Assembly (NCBI GenBank): GCA_037447655.1
Contig: JBBHKE010002596.1
Coordinates: 62,001 to 126,000 of the forward strand
DNA length: 64,000 bases
Source of the DNA: Zygnema cylindricum
Lineage: Eukaryota > Streptophyta > Zygnematophyceae > Zygnematales > Zygnemataceae
Direction of reading: 5' to 3'
In this document: piece after piece, positions 35,016 to 46,206 of the stretch
Layout: the number at the start of each line of letters is the position of its first letter
How positions within the stretch are numbered: position 1 is the first letter of the stretch
The notes under the pieces: model-generated
Databases searched by the model: none
What the model was told of the DNA's origin: nothing
Seen by the model: the letters and a program-made list of their open reading frames with translations, nothing else
Program-made: the position numbers and the translations under genes

Positions 35016-36020
35016 GGATTACTCTCGGAAGCACCACAGACTACCCTTCAAACAGCTGTGTTTGCGACAGCACAGATTACTCCAAAATAAACAAAATCAC
35101 CTTAAACTACACCAATAGTAAATATACTATAGACACTGTAAACTCCCAAAGTTATAGGCGAATCCACAAAGGGATCTGGAAGATATAAGCTCCAGAGTTT
35201 CCCAAAAAATAGCTGACAACTTTGTAAACTAACCACTTTGACTTCTCACAGAATCTCACAAAGATAACACAATAAAATGAAACTGCACAAACATATAGAT
35301 TCTATCTCATAGAATAACTTCACAAAGTTTCACATGAAAGCATCAAATAGAGTGATCACACCAACAGGTCAAAGATGCAAAAAACAGTTTGCCATTGCTT
35401 TGATAAACTTGACTGTGATTATCAAAATATTCTAAGTCTTACAACTTATACTGAGAGAGTTCACTGCTGAATGTACGGAGGCATACCAGCCGTACGTTAC
35501 CTACCACCTACCTAAATTAATGTGAGTATACCCGAATAATTCGAGGTATGTCAGAATGACTAAACCTACACTAATAAACTAATTAGCAAAAAGACAGACC
35601 TTTGTTGAATAGAATATTTACACCAACACGATCATTATCAACCGCAGCTGCGTTGTCGTTTTCCGGACCATATTCATATAGCCGCAACTTTGTGGCAGCT
35701 GCGTTGTCTCACACCGAAACATATCCAAAAATCACCGCAGCTTCGTTGCAGTTGCGTTGTCCGATTCAAAGTACATTTGTCTAAAATAGTTGCGCCGTTC
35801 CGGTGCCGTATATTTCAGCATTTTGTAGCACATGGCTTCGGGATCCGCCGTCCATTTCTCAATGCTTAGTCACCCCATTTAAAGAGTCCCTTACGTCACT
35901 TTAGTTATATCCGTACGTTTGCTCCCCCAATGCGTGATCAATTCGATCCTCCATATTAAACCCAATTAGCAATTACGCACGAATTGTAGCGTACGCACGA
36001 AACTGAGTTTTTGAACAACA
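34990..36020 (-). repeat. 5' LTR of the gag-only element
   Basis: 1031 bp. Aligns with 31110-32185 over its length (CATAGAATAACTTCACAAAGTTTCACATGAAAGCA, and TTAGCAATTACGCACGAATTGTAGCGTACGCACGAAACTGAG at the outer end). It contains CAGCTGCGTTGTC repeats at 35640-35760. Confidence 0.85.
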
Positions 36021-36206
36021 ATACTTTCCTTGGTGCATTGTTCAAAATCGCGTGAAACGCGTGAATAAAATTAGCTATTCATTGGTCATGTGTGAATTTT
36101 CCTTAAAACGACTCTTTAAGTGATTTGTGTTTGAGTTTCAAAATGAGCTAACATGACGTGGCAATAGGCTGGAAAAGACAAGATGGCAAACAGAGTAATA
36201 TACTAA

Positions 36207-37320
36207 AGGTACGACCCCATGTGGCTAAGTAAGGGTTTTTTTTCTTTCGTTTTCCTCAAAAAATTGTGTCGTATGTTAAATTCATAATCCTACTAAAAAA
36301 TTGCAAAAATGTAGAGTATTGTTTGCGTCATCTTCAAACTTAAGATCTACGACAATAAGTTGGTTGAGTTCATACACCTATAATTTTTTTTACACTAATA
36401 ATAATTCCAAAGTGTATTCTACATTAGTTTTTTTGGATCTAAAGTAACAAAGACGTATTCTGACAAAGAAAATGTCCAAAATTTAGGCAATGTGCAAATG
36501 TAACAGAAACGTTAAAATGAATATTTGGATTTTAGCACAAATTTTCCTTTATACTTTTCAAAAGAACAAAATCGTTACTTTGGCTTGTTACTTTAAATAT
36601 GTAAAATTTTTAGATGTCTACAAAATGTGTGATAGTTGTAGCCGACTACGAAACTTCCTCAAATTGATGACCTCTACAAAACGGCGTCACTTGAAGACGT
36701 CGAGTTTTTTGTGACATTGTAGATGTGTAGGATTTTGTGACATTGCGAAATCATGCTATCTTACGACATCATTAGTACGTAAACATTATGCCATCTCTTT
36801 CAAAAACATCTTTTTCACTTGATACTATTATTGTTCTATTTCATTCAGAGAAGAGAGATAAAGGAGCGGTCGAGTGAGAAAGATGGGGAGAGACAACGAC
36901 TAAAACTTTTTTGAATGACCCATGAATGAGAGTGGAGGTCCGAGAATCTTTTAATTTTTTTTTGTACATCGTTGTCATTTTACTATGTATATTTGTGTGA
37001 CGAGTTGAGAAAAAAATAACGTGTACTCTCTCTCATGCAAAAATATCAAAGACGTTTAACACGTGCAATAATGTTTTTTTATTTGTCATTTGGTTATTAC
37101 TTTTCAAAAAATCATCTGGTGAGTCGCTTTTATTGGGTGTGACATGGAACTCGGTTGAAAAGATAATAACGCCAAATTGAAGAACAAATTTTCAAAAGGA
37201 CACAAAATGTACTTTTGTTGTTGCCCGTTTTTCGTATGGCGAAAGATTTTCTTGTTGCAAGTCCTATTTTTTTGTGAAAACGACATGGAAAAACCCTTAC
37301 CTCAACACATGGGCACACCT
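36207..37320. mobile_element. Harbinger-like element, 1114 bp
   Basis: Left end AGGTACGACCCCATGTGG and right end CACATGGGCACACCT. The inverted similarity extends inward through AAGTAAGGGTTTTT...CGTTTTC on both sides. Target duplication is unclear (TAA left, CTT right). The interior includes a block also found in the longer subfamily (ACCCATGAATGAGAGTGGAGGTCCGAGA). Confidence 0.65.
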
Positions 37321-37344
37321 CTTTACTTTGATTCTTGGACGTAA

Positions 37345-37878
37345 GGGGTTGTCCCCATGTAATCGATACTTTGGAGAAGTGTTTTGGAGTGTGATATAAA
37401 AGCGATAACATGAGAGCGAAAAAGGAGAGGTGACAACGACGCAAAATTTTGCAAAGGGCCCATGAATGAAAGTGGAGGTCCGAGACCCCTGCAAATTGTT
37501 TTCCTTTTATGCGCGTGACTGGCAATAAGAAAAGTAGCGAGTACTTTCCCTCGTCCTAAAATTTTCCCACTCGTGTGGCGCATGCATGGATTGTTTGTCA
37601 TTCATTGTTTGGGTGATACTTTAACTAAAATCACCTTGCAAGGTGATTTTTTATAAAGTTTTTTGATAGGATGAATTCTCTTGCCCAGGGGTCGAAAGAG
37701 GAAAACCACAAAATGAGTTCACATGACAACAAACTGGGAGTACATTCAAAGTACCTAATTCATTGTACTGTCTTAAAATTGATTTTTTAGTACGGCTAAC
37801 TTTTATCTCGTTGGGGACTGAATTTTGGGGGACGAGGACAGAAAAAAGTTGATATTTTAATACATGGGGACAACCTTG
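37345..37878. mobile_element. Harbinger-like element, 534 bp
   Basis: Left GGGGTTGTCCCCATGTAATCGATACTTT, right ATTTTAATACATGGGGACAACC. TAA flanks both ends (37342-37344 and 37879-37881). Similar at its left to the right end of 2700-3691 and so inserted in the opposite direction. Confidence 0.75.
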
Positions 37879-39849
37879 TAAGGAGAATTCACCTAAGTGA
37901 ATATATTCCTTTTGTTTAGCTCATCCCACTAATGCATCTACTTTGGTGAGCCACACATGTGGTTTTCCTTTAGAAAATTCCACCTCTCGCGCTATTTCCG
38001 CAGCGATAAAACAATTAGAGATTAAGTATGTTTAGAGATATCGTTATTTCAAAATCATGCAAAGTGTTCACCGATCGTTCATTAGAGAGGTCTTCGACGA
38101 TGTGAGTGAATATTTGTAGTCTTGTCCATGAAGTGAGCGTCACGTCTCGCGAGAATCCGACGTAAAACAGTTTTGTAAACGCTAAGCTAACCTTCTTCTT
38201 AAAGGACAATGAAACTTGAAGAATGTTGAAAAAATTCGAAGACCAATTCCAAAAGTTCTAAACACTTATCCTGTCTCACATAACGGACTCGCCTCGTGGC
38301 TCCTTTACAACAGTGCAACGTGGCGTTTACGCAGCTATGATGCTTTAGACTGAAGTCACCACAATCGTATTTCTCTTTCCTCTCGCAATTACTGTATGCG
38401 TTGAAATGGCTCTAGAAGACAATACGTTACCACCTCTTTTTTTGCCCTTTTCGTTTCCTCATGGTAGTCGCTACAGGGCAACCGACCCACTCACACATGA
38501 GAAATAATCTCACTCTCATTGACTTTTTTGGATTCCATTTCTTTGCATGAGAGCATTGTCACATTTGTAGAATCACTCTTACTCGCTCCATTGGATATCA
38601 TGTTAGTCGATATTTTTGCAATTGTCTATCAACTCACTCACATTGGACCGTTTGTAACGCGTGTCCCTGTGACAATGGATCCGCAAGTGCGTAAAAACAC
38701 TCACATAGGCTTGTGTGGTTCCCATTATTGCCGCAGTGGCAGTGCTGGAGGTGGTGTTGCCCCGCGTTTCGTACATCGCTAAACGATGTACGAAAATGTA
38801 TGGAAATTTTCCGCTTTACTTTAATTTTTTCTTTATAAAATCCTAAAACGTACGGGAATAATACGGAAATGTACGGAACTATATGAAAAGTGTACACTAA
38901 AAACCTTAAAAGCACAGAACTTGTTAACTATTTATACTAAAATATATGAGATTGTTCAGAATATAAAAGAAAATAACCTAATAACCCTAAAATCCCACTT
39001 AAATAATCTTAAGAAATACGAAAATACACGGAGTATGTAAGTAAATATACGACAAGTTTAATGCAATAGAACTAAATTTTACGTGAATGTACGAGAATGT
39101 ACCCTAAACCTTAAAAGATAACCGTCAAAATTAAGGAAATACACGAACATGGTACGTAGATGTACCGAAAATAGACGGGATTTGTCCTGAAATAAACAAG
39201 AATGTTGGAGAATGTAAAATCCTTAAAAATCCTCATTAAATAACACTAAAACTACCGAGTGTACTAAAAACAACGGGTTCATAGTAAGGTAGTCATTTAA
39301 TTAATTTTTAAAATATTTAGATGCGAAGCGTACGTATTATTACCGCTTTCATTTCGTGCGTAAATGCCAATAAAACAACATAGTTGTCCAATTCGTACTG
39401 ATTTCAACTTTTTTTAAAAAACTACGTAGTGTTCGCTTGTTTCGTATATTTCGCAAATTTCAAACTTTTTATTGTACTGAATGTATGCATAGTCAGGTAC
39501 ACATTTTATAACATTTTTTTCATTGTTGAATTCGTATCGTGCGTAGTATTCGCGCGTTCGTTCCGTGCTTTTTATGCGTAGGGGACAATTATGCAATTTT
39601 CCTTCGAAAAATTCCACCTCCCTGCGCCACTTCGGCGGCGATAAAACGGTCAGCGGTTAAGTTCGTTAAGCGATATAGTTGTGTATCGTTGAATCATTCC
39701 ATGAGAGCGGTCTTTGACGACGGGAGTGAATAGTCGCAGTCTTGTCCATTGCGTGGTTCATACTTGAAAAAGGGGAAAACGGTATGGTATGAAAATGGTA
39801 CTTTTTTTTGTCCACCGTGAACTGGCACTTGACATTAGACTACGTCAAC
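37879..39849. other. Interval with a divergent repeat pair, no gene
   Basis: 37968-38150 and 39600-39770 are related (AAAATTCCACCTC, GCGATAAAAC, GAGAG(C)GGTCTT..GACGA, AGTCTTGTCCAT). Between them, 38780-39260 is a degenerate repeat rich in AATGTACGGAA and CCTTAAAA blocks. A perfect 12-bp hairpin lies at 38767-38795 (TTTCGTACATCG/CGATGTACGAAA). No coding region recognised. Confidence 0.45.
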
Positions 39850-40393
39850 TACACCGCGAATTGTTATTAGTGTCAAAGTCACTAATTTGGGTTTTTAAAA
39901 TTTTGATTTTTTTCCTCAATTAGGATACATGATTTTAATTTTTCCTTGACGTTAATTAAGGTACCGTACAAATTAGCGTAAAGCCCTAAAGTACAATAAA
40001 ATATAAGTAGTGTGGTGTATGGTCAATATCAGACCGTACATAAATGTACCTTTTCAAGTGATTTTTTTTTAAAAATGAATTAAATCAGACGCTCACGCAT
40101 AAGAACATGCGCTAAGAAAAACGGGATTAGTCTGACACGCAAATTAGTATGGCATGTATGGATATTTTAAATTCGCGACGGCGTACGATTTCTAATATTT
40201 TGTACGGATACACATATTAATGTATATAATCGTACGGCGAATATTCCATTTTTGCTGTTCCCAAATTAGCATTAACGCCGAAATTAGAATACACTTTTTT
40301 TTTGAAAATTTTCAAATTCTTAATCAGCATCAATTACGGTAAATCTTCCTCAACACTATTTAAACTTTGACACTAATAACGATTCGCGGTGTA
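39850..40393. mobile_element. MITE, 544 bp
   Basis: TIRs TACACCGCGAATTGTTATTAG and CTAATAACGATTCGCGGTGTA. The interior has the shared core GTGTGGTGTATGG...CAGACCGTAC and a TTTTGTACGGATACACATATTAATGTA block like that of 15713-16224. Confidence 0.9.
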
Positions 40394-40506
40394 GCGTGTC
40401 GTGACAAGAGCCACTTGCCCGTATGAAAAAGGAAACGCTTTGCCGACATGATACGTACGAATCCTTCCAAACCAAAATGTACTGCCATGCAAACGAGCGT
40501 TTGTAC

Positions 40507-40897
40507 CATAGTTCAAAAGTAGGCATTTTTTGGTAGGCCTTTTGTAGGCCGCCTTTAGCGTAAGTTGTGTTACGGGCTTTCCATGCGATCTTCTTAGATT
40601 GCTACTTTCATCAACAACCGTCCGATCGTCCGAATTTGACGATAGTCCTATCGTAAGTTGTGTTATGGGCTTTTCATGTGATCTTCTTAGATCGTTACTT
40701 TCACCAAAGACCGTCAGATTGTCCAAATCTGACGGTTTAAAAAGAAATTTGCTCAAAACTCACAGAAAAAGAATTTTTTGGTCGATTATTTTTTCAAATT
40801 TAGACATGACGTTTAATTCTCTATCGATCCATGCGCAACTCAACCCTGTTACTATTTTATTTCATTTTGCGGCCAATACAATATGGGTCTTAAGAAA
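40507..40897. mobile_element. Fragment of the element inserted at 57541, with internal 93-bp duplication
   Basis: Starts CCATAGTTCAAAAGTAGGC and follows the inverse complement of 57541-57813 to AATACAATATGGGTCTTAAG. A block beginning CGTAAGTTGTGTTA is present twice, at 40559 and 40652, and only once in the other copy. The far end is missing. It lies immediately upstream of the first visible hydrolase exon. Confidence 0.75.
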
Positions 40898-40995
40898 ATC
40901 ATCTTGAGGCATTTTCTTCTTTGTAATGTTCAAATATAAGTTTGAACATGTTTATTTAAAATTTTTGCTTATGCTGCTCTCCCTTTTTAATGCAG

Positions 40996-43128
40996 TGAAG
41001 GGCGAGGAGGCATGCTTAGAGCTGCTGTCAATATTGACTCTGTTGCTGAAATGGGTTGGTGTAGACTTTGCCAAAGAATTTGCTGAGGAACCAGCAGTTC
41101 TTATCGGAAACTCCATCGGATCACTCACGGCTCTCACTGCAGCAGCCAAGGCGGAAGTTGGGCGTTTTCGGTACGCAACTCGCTCCTACCCTTATTATCT
41201 TTACAAGGTTAAATAGCACAAGGTGACTGTCACAAGGTCAAAAATTGGCATTGGGGTGGGGAGTTATCTGGCCATTCCAAGCCACTCTGTTTTCTCAGTT
41301 TTTTATGTACATGTTCTTCCTTCTTATATCTGCAAGTGTGGCTTTGCAGGGGTGTGGTCCTTCTTAATGTCGCAGGAGCCATGAACAGGAAGGGCCTTGC
41401 TCAGGATGACCTGTTGTTGGCGGCATTATCGCCTATCTTTATCCTTATGGAAAAGCTGTTGAGCAATCCTCGTGTGGCGACTTTCCTCTTTGACAAGTAT
41501 GTCCTCTAAAAACTGATGAAGATCCGTGCTCTGTTTTGCGGCCGATATAAAATTTGTAGCTGGGAAAAACTCGGGCATCTCTGCTGTTGTTTTTCTTCTT
41601 TTCTACATCGCAATTCTGTCCAGCCCAGTGGCTTTCTGCATCTTTTTTGGCTCTTTTATCATGTATGAAGGGTGGTGGGGATTTTTCAGGTTTAGAAGTA
41701 AGGAAAATGTGCGAAAGATTTTACATCAACAAGTGTACCGTGATAAGAGTGCTGTTACAGACCACCTGGTATGACTATGCTTAATGATTCTCATGACTTT
41801 ACCATCGGTCATTTGTCATGCTATGGGTGCTTGGGTCAACCATTTCAGACTAGTACCACATCTTTCACCTCTAACGTGGAGTTTGTTAGTTACAACTTGC
41901 AGTTAGTGAAGTCAGTAAAACAAAGTTGGCAGTGTTAAAGTCACATTATGTGATGAAATTTCGTCTAAGATGACCTCTGGCGTTTTGAGTTGAAGAGGTC
42001 CCTGTGTATTGTCCGAATTTGTATGGGAAAAGGCAACCAATGTTGAGAATGAATTTTGGAATCCTCATCTGAGAGAGCTAGAAGGACTGATGGTCATCTG
42101 ATGCTGTGAGTTTGGTATATTGCTGTGTCAATCTGGTTTCAGGTGGATATTCTCTATGAGCCGTCAACCGATGCTGGCGCTGTGGACGTTTTTGTGAAGG
42201 TGTTTACTGGTGAGCCAGGTAAGAAGCGATGACTTTTGCCGTTTGAGCTGCTGATTATCCTCATTTTCCTCATTAGCAGTAGGTTAGATGAGACTTGCTT
42301 TCGTGCGGCTGATTTTTTATGCTGTTTGGTTTATGCAGGGGCAAGGCCTGAGGTTTTGATGGAGGAAATTGATGTCCCCACTCTAGTTCTTTGGGGGGAT
42401 CGTGATCCTTGGACACCAGTCAATGGAAGGGTAAGGTTTTTGCTAATTCTGTTCGGATTTTTGTATGGTGTGTGTGGCATCCTTGGTAAGGCTGGAGAAT
42501 GGGACAGAGTCGGGAAGAACTAGAAAGAGAATATTGGTGTAAAAAACAGTTTTAACTTGTAGAGATTTCACTACACCGTCGATCGTATTTAGCGTGTATA
42601 TTTTTTTTGTCTTTTAAAACATCTTTTCTCCGTACACATTTGTCCAATGTTCAATTTAAGACCGCCATTCGTAAGCTGAGAATACAAACTTTCAATCGCA
42701 ACCGTCAGATCCACAATCCGACATGTATGTACGGAGAAAAGATGTTTTAAGAGACAAAAAAAAAACATACACGCTAAATACGATCAACGTTGTAGTTCAA
42801 GATATCTTTATTCAAGCTGAAGGATTTCCATTCATAACCATATTTTGGGGGTTCCACCATACTCCCTATCTTCTCACCATTTCTAATCTTTCTTTGCTTT
42901 GGTGTCTCTCCGTATATATCTCGTAAAAATATGACTTTGAGAATCTCTTCCTGATGCTGGTTTTTGATGGTTTGTGAACAGTTGGCCCGATATTTCAAAA
43001 AGTTGGAGCTTAATGGGGAAGATGTCACCCTCATTCCTTTGCGTGATGTTGGCCACTGCCCTCATGATGATCGACCAGAACTCGCCGCATCGTTGATTCT
43101 GGAGTGGTTACAAAATTTCCGATCGTGA
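40996..43128 (+). CDS. Alpha/beta-hydrolase (chlorophyll dephytylase/pheophytinase-like), 5' part missing
   Basis: Six exons are readable: 40996-41170, 41350-41496, 41690-41768, 42143-42218, 42339-42430 and 42982-43128, all GT-AG with matching phases. They encode the catalytic half of an alpha/beta-hydrolase. The nucleophile elbow is PAVLIGNSIGSL (Ser in GxSxG), the acid lies in LVLWGDRDPWTP, and the histidine in VGHCPHDDRPE. The cap region and C-terminus resemble the plastid family that includes CLD1 and pheophytinase; this assignment is by motif memory and could be another plastid member. The usual N-terminal HGFG oxyanion-loop exon was not found upstream, where transposon copies lie. Either a long intron hides the 5' exons or the gene is truncated. 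The first exon's start is the least certain boundary. The last intron holds a MITE. Confidence 0.85.
42572..42794. mobile_element. MITE, 223 bp, in the last hydrolase intron
   Basis: TIRs TACACCGTCGATCGTATTTAGCG and CGCTAAATACGATCAACGTTGTA. Same subfamily as 12465-12685, so two unrelated genes carry this element in their final or next-to-final intron. Confidence 0.9.
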
Positions 43129-46100
43129 GGAATATTTAGTCTTATCGGTTACTGGAATCCTTTGTACAGTGTGTGGATTTGTCAGCTAGCGTGTCTGTAT
43201 ATAGCAGCTTTTGTGTGTGCTCAAGGTTGTCAATAAATGTAGCCTTCCATGAGAAACGGAGGGCTCCATTGTATATAATTTGTTTTTCATTTTAGTCTGC
43301 ATCGTCGTGTGTTAGGTTTTTCAGTTTCGTTTGGCTTTTTGTTTCTTTTGTTTTCATGTACCCAGATGGTTTACCATCACGCGTCCTTAATAAAGCTCAG
43401 TATATTTGTTCATACCCAACCCATGTTTTAGAAAATGGTCAGCAGTTTGACCATTTCTGTGGCTGTTTTTTTTTCTTTTTCTTTTTGTGCGGGTTTTTTT
43501 TTTCTGGCGTGTGTCCATGTGTGGTAGTTGTCACCTGAGTTCAGCTAGGAGGGGTGAAGTAGTAGTAAGCTGATTGTGGTCCGTATTTTTAAGAGTTAGC
43601 TGTGGCCTGAAACTCTTTCAGGGATACCTTCAATTATAATCCAGTTTATACTCGGATGATTTGATTCTAATCAATTGTTTTTAAAGTGATGTCCCATTCT
43701 TTGTATATTAGTATTGTGCTTTCAATTTGAGTGATGATTGCAAACATTTTTATCAAAGAATCCTGGTCTTTTCTGTAGCTATGTTCAGTGAGGGTTAATT
43801 GTACATTTGCTTTGGTGGTGGTGAACAAAATTGTCTATTAGTTTTCTTTTCTCTGGTTGTTTCACTCATGTATTTTACAAAGCATGCTGTTACGCATCAT
43901 TTTCATGGTTTGCTCAAATAAGCTCCAACCTCGTCTTGCTGTTTACTGGATGTATCCTTCATTTTAATTAGTATGGAGTTCGAGGTATTTTGTGTTGAAG
44001 ATCTATGGTTCAAAACTATATCACACCTGGTGGGCAACATCGAACTCACCATTTCAAGGTGGTTTGGTCCTTTCTGTTCTGACGAAATTTATGTGGCAGT
44101 ACTGTCAATCTCAAAAGATTTGTATGATAGTTATACTAAAGGAATTGAATTTTTCATGGAGAAGCTGCCTCATATCGCAAAATAAAGTTGGTTTACTGAA
44201 TGTGCCTGTGGATGTCATATCTCTGCCAGAGAAGGAATATTGAAGAGTTCTCCGGGATCCAGGAAAGATTTGACAGATGTAAGAAAAGAAGGCCATATTC
44301 TAACCCGTTTGGGTGCTTTACTCATTCACAACAAATTAACTGCCTTCTCTTGTTAGGGAGCTTCATAGAGTGGCATGTCTAAAGTCAAAAGTTCAATTGC
44401 CTGACTATGGCTATCCTGATTGGATGTAAGCTTCAAAAAATTTGAACTGTTTTGTAATAAGGAAAAGCTGTTGGCACTTTTACACCTGCTGGGGTACTAA
44501 ATTTGTACCTTAATACACGCCATGATTGAGAATTCTGGAAAACGGCAACTCTAATTTACATAAAACATGCGTTGTAATTTCAATGGAATGGAAAAACATT
44601 GTGTACTTGGTTCTGCAAAAACTGGTAAGAGCTTAGTTCCAAAAAAAAAATAATGAGGATCTGCGGCATTATAGACACGAAAGGACATTTCGAGTAATTT
44701 GTAAATATAACATCAACTGTCAATTAATAAGACTATAACTATGTAGGTCGATCTATATTTTGAAGCTCTGTCTGGAGATTACACAGATAACACAGTCCAT
44801 ACAGAGTGGTTGGACAATACAGGGGACAAATCTCTACCATGTACATGCTGTCGATCTTGCAACATTTCCTTAGTGAAATGGTCTTCCTAATGACTCGGCG
44901 TGACACCTGTCCAACATAAAATTGTTAAGTGGTCTGTCATGATTCCACTACTTTGTGTTACAAAGAAAGCCACCAACGTGCGTCACCCACGATACCATTT
45001 CCTCCGGAGAGTGCGTGTCGCAGGTTGCAAGTATTTCAGTTACACCGGCTAGTTACTCAGATGACTTATAGTTATCCTTGGTATTATGTGGAAAAGAAAT
45101 GTCCACCCTTAACATCCTCTGCAGAAATTTAATTTGAAAGAAACTGAAGAAAAACAAAGGATAGGTGTGAGGCTTAATGGTCATCTCGATTACAAACACT
45201 TTTCTGGGCTTGCCTCAGAAGAGAAAAGACAACTCTGCCTTGGTTTCTTCCTTTAGTGTCCCTGCAGTACAGGCCAACATATATGGTCGAATCCAACTAT
45301 TACCTTGCAAAAATTTCTGTATCGTCGCTATTATGTAGTTCCCCCAAAGTATGGCTTGCTGTACAAAAAGCTGTCTACTTTTCTACAAAGCTAAACTTCT
45401 GGATAACTCGGCAACCCAGCAAGTTCAGCAAAAATGAACTTATTTTCAGGGTCTAAAATCCACGTCCTAATGGCAAACCTTTACCACAAGAATCAAAATT
45501 TCTTAACCATGCCTAAATCCTCTCGCAGCATCATCTCTTTCTTGAAGAGCTTCTACGATGACGTCAATGGCCCCAATCTCGTAAATCTTGCTGCGATCAG
45601 CAAGCCACGTTTATAAGTTAATTTTTGATTTGTCCTTAAAAAAAAAACTGATCTCCATTCCCTCTCCCTCTCCCACTCCTACACTGGTGGACCACTCACG
45701 GGGCCACCAGTACTATCATATGCCACCTAAGTTGCTCAATGATTTTTTTCGAAATCGTGAATCGTGAAAACTATTCTCCAGTCTATAACATAATCATCTC
45801 AACTGATCGCTGTTCGCATAAGTTCATTGCAACAAATAGCACCTCGTAAGCTTGCCTAATTTATGACATTTTTTAACACACTTTGTTTACAATCTTAAAA
45901 TATAGTTTATCACAAGAATGAGAGAGATAGAAAAGAAAAGGAGAGAAGAGAAACGTCTTATACAAAGCAAAGAAAGGAAAAAATATTGAGAAGGCAAAGG
46001 AAGAGAAACTTCTTAAACCAAGGCAAAAAAAAAAAGAATAGCCGTACACGTATATTCTTGCCAACCCATGCAGAAGAACGTTTCGCAAGTTCCATTTTTC

Positions 46101-46206
46101 TGACCTTTCCAAGCGAAAATTTTGAAAATCAATCTAACGTTTCATTTCCAGCATCCATTCCTGATGGAGGGACAATTCATTACACGATCTGAGTCTCTCT
46201 GGAAGA
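43129..46206. other. 3' UTR and intergenic DNA, no further gene seen
   Basis: Several ORFs of 60-80 codons occur on both strands (for example 43973-44185 plus), with no domain, no supportable splice chain and no neighbour in frame. A small hairpin (CTGGTGG/CCACCAG) lies at about 45683-45710. Nothing else recognisable. Confidence 0.4.
43232..43237 (+). promoter_or_regulatory. Polyadenylation signal of the hydrolase gene
   Basis: AATAAA 104 bases after the stop codon, followed by a GT-containing stretch. A second AATAAA-like site (TTAATAAAGC) lies near 43389. Confidence 0.6.

Larger units (their letters stand above)
31110..36020 (-). mobile_element. Gag-only LTR retrotransposon (TR-GAG-like), 4.9 kb, no pol
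   Basis: Two direct repeats of about 1.03-1.08 kb (31110-32185 and 34990-36020) bound a 2.8-kb interior. Both LTRs start TGTTGTC.ATAGCC and end GAACAACA in plus orientation, an inverted TGTTGT/ACAACA terminus. A polypurine tract (minus strand TTTTCGGGGGAG) lies directly before the 3' LTR at 32186-32197. The interior contains one gag-like ORF and tandem repeats, with no protease, integrase, RT or RNase H. The 5-bp flanks (ATTCC and ATACT) do not match, so the element is old or rearranged. Confidence 0.85.

Noticed and set aside
43973-44243. Overlapping plus-strand ORFs between the hydrolase and the minus-strand gene
   Set aside because: Two frames of similar length compete, with no domain and no splice partner.
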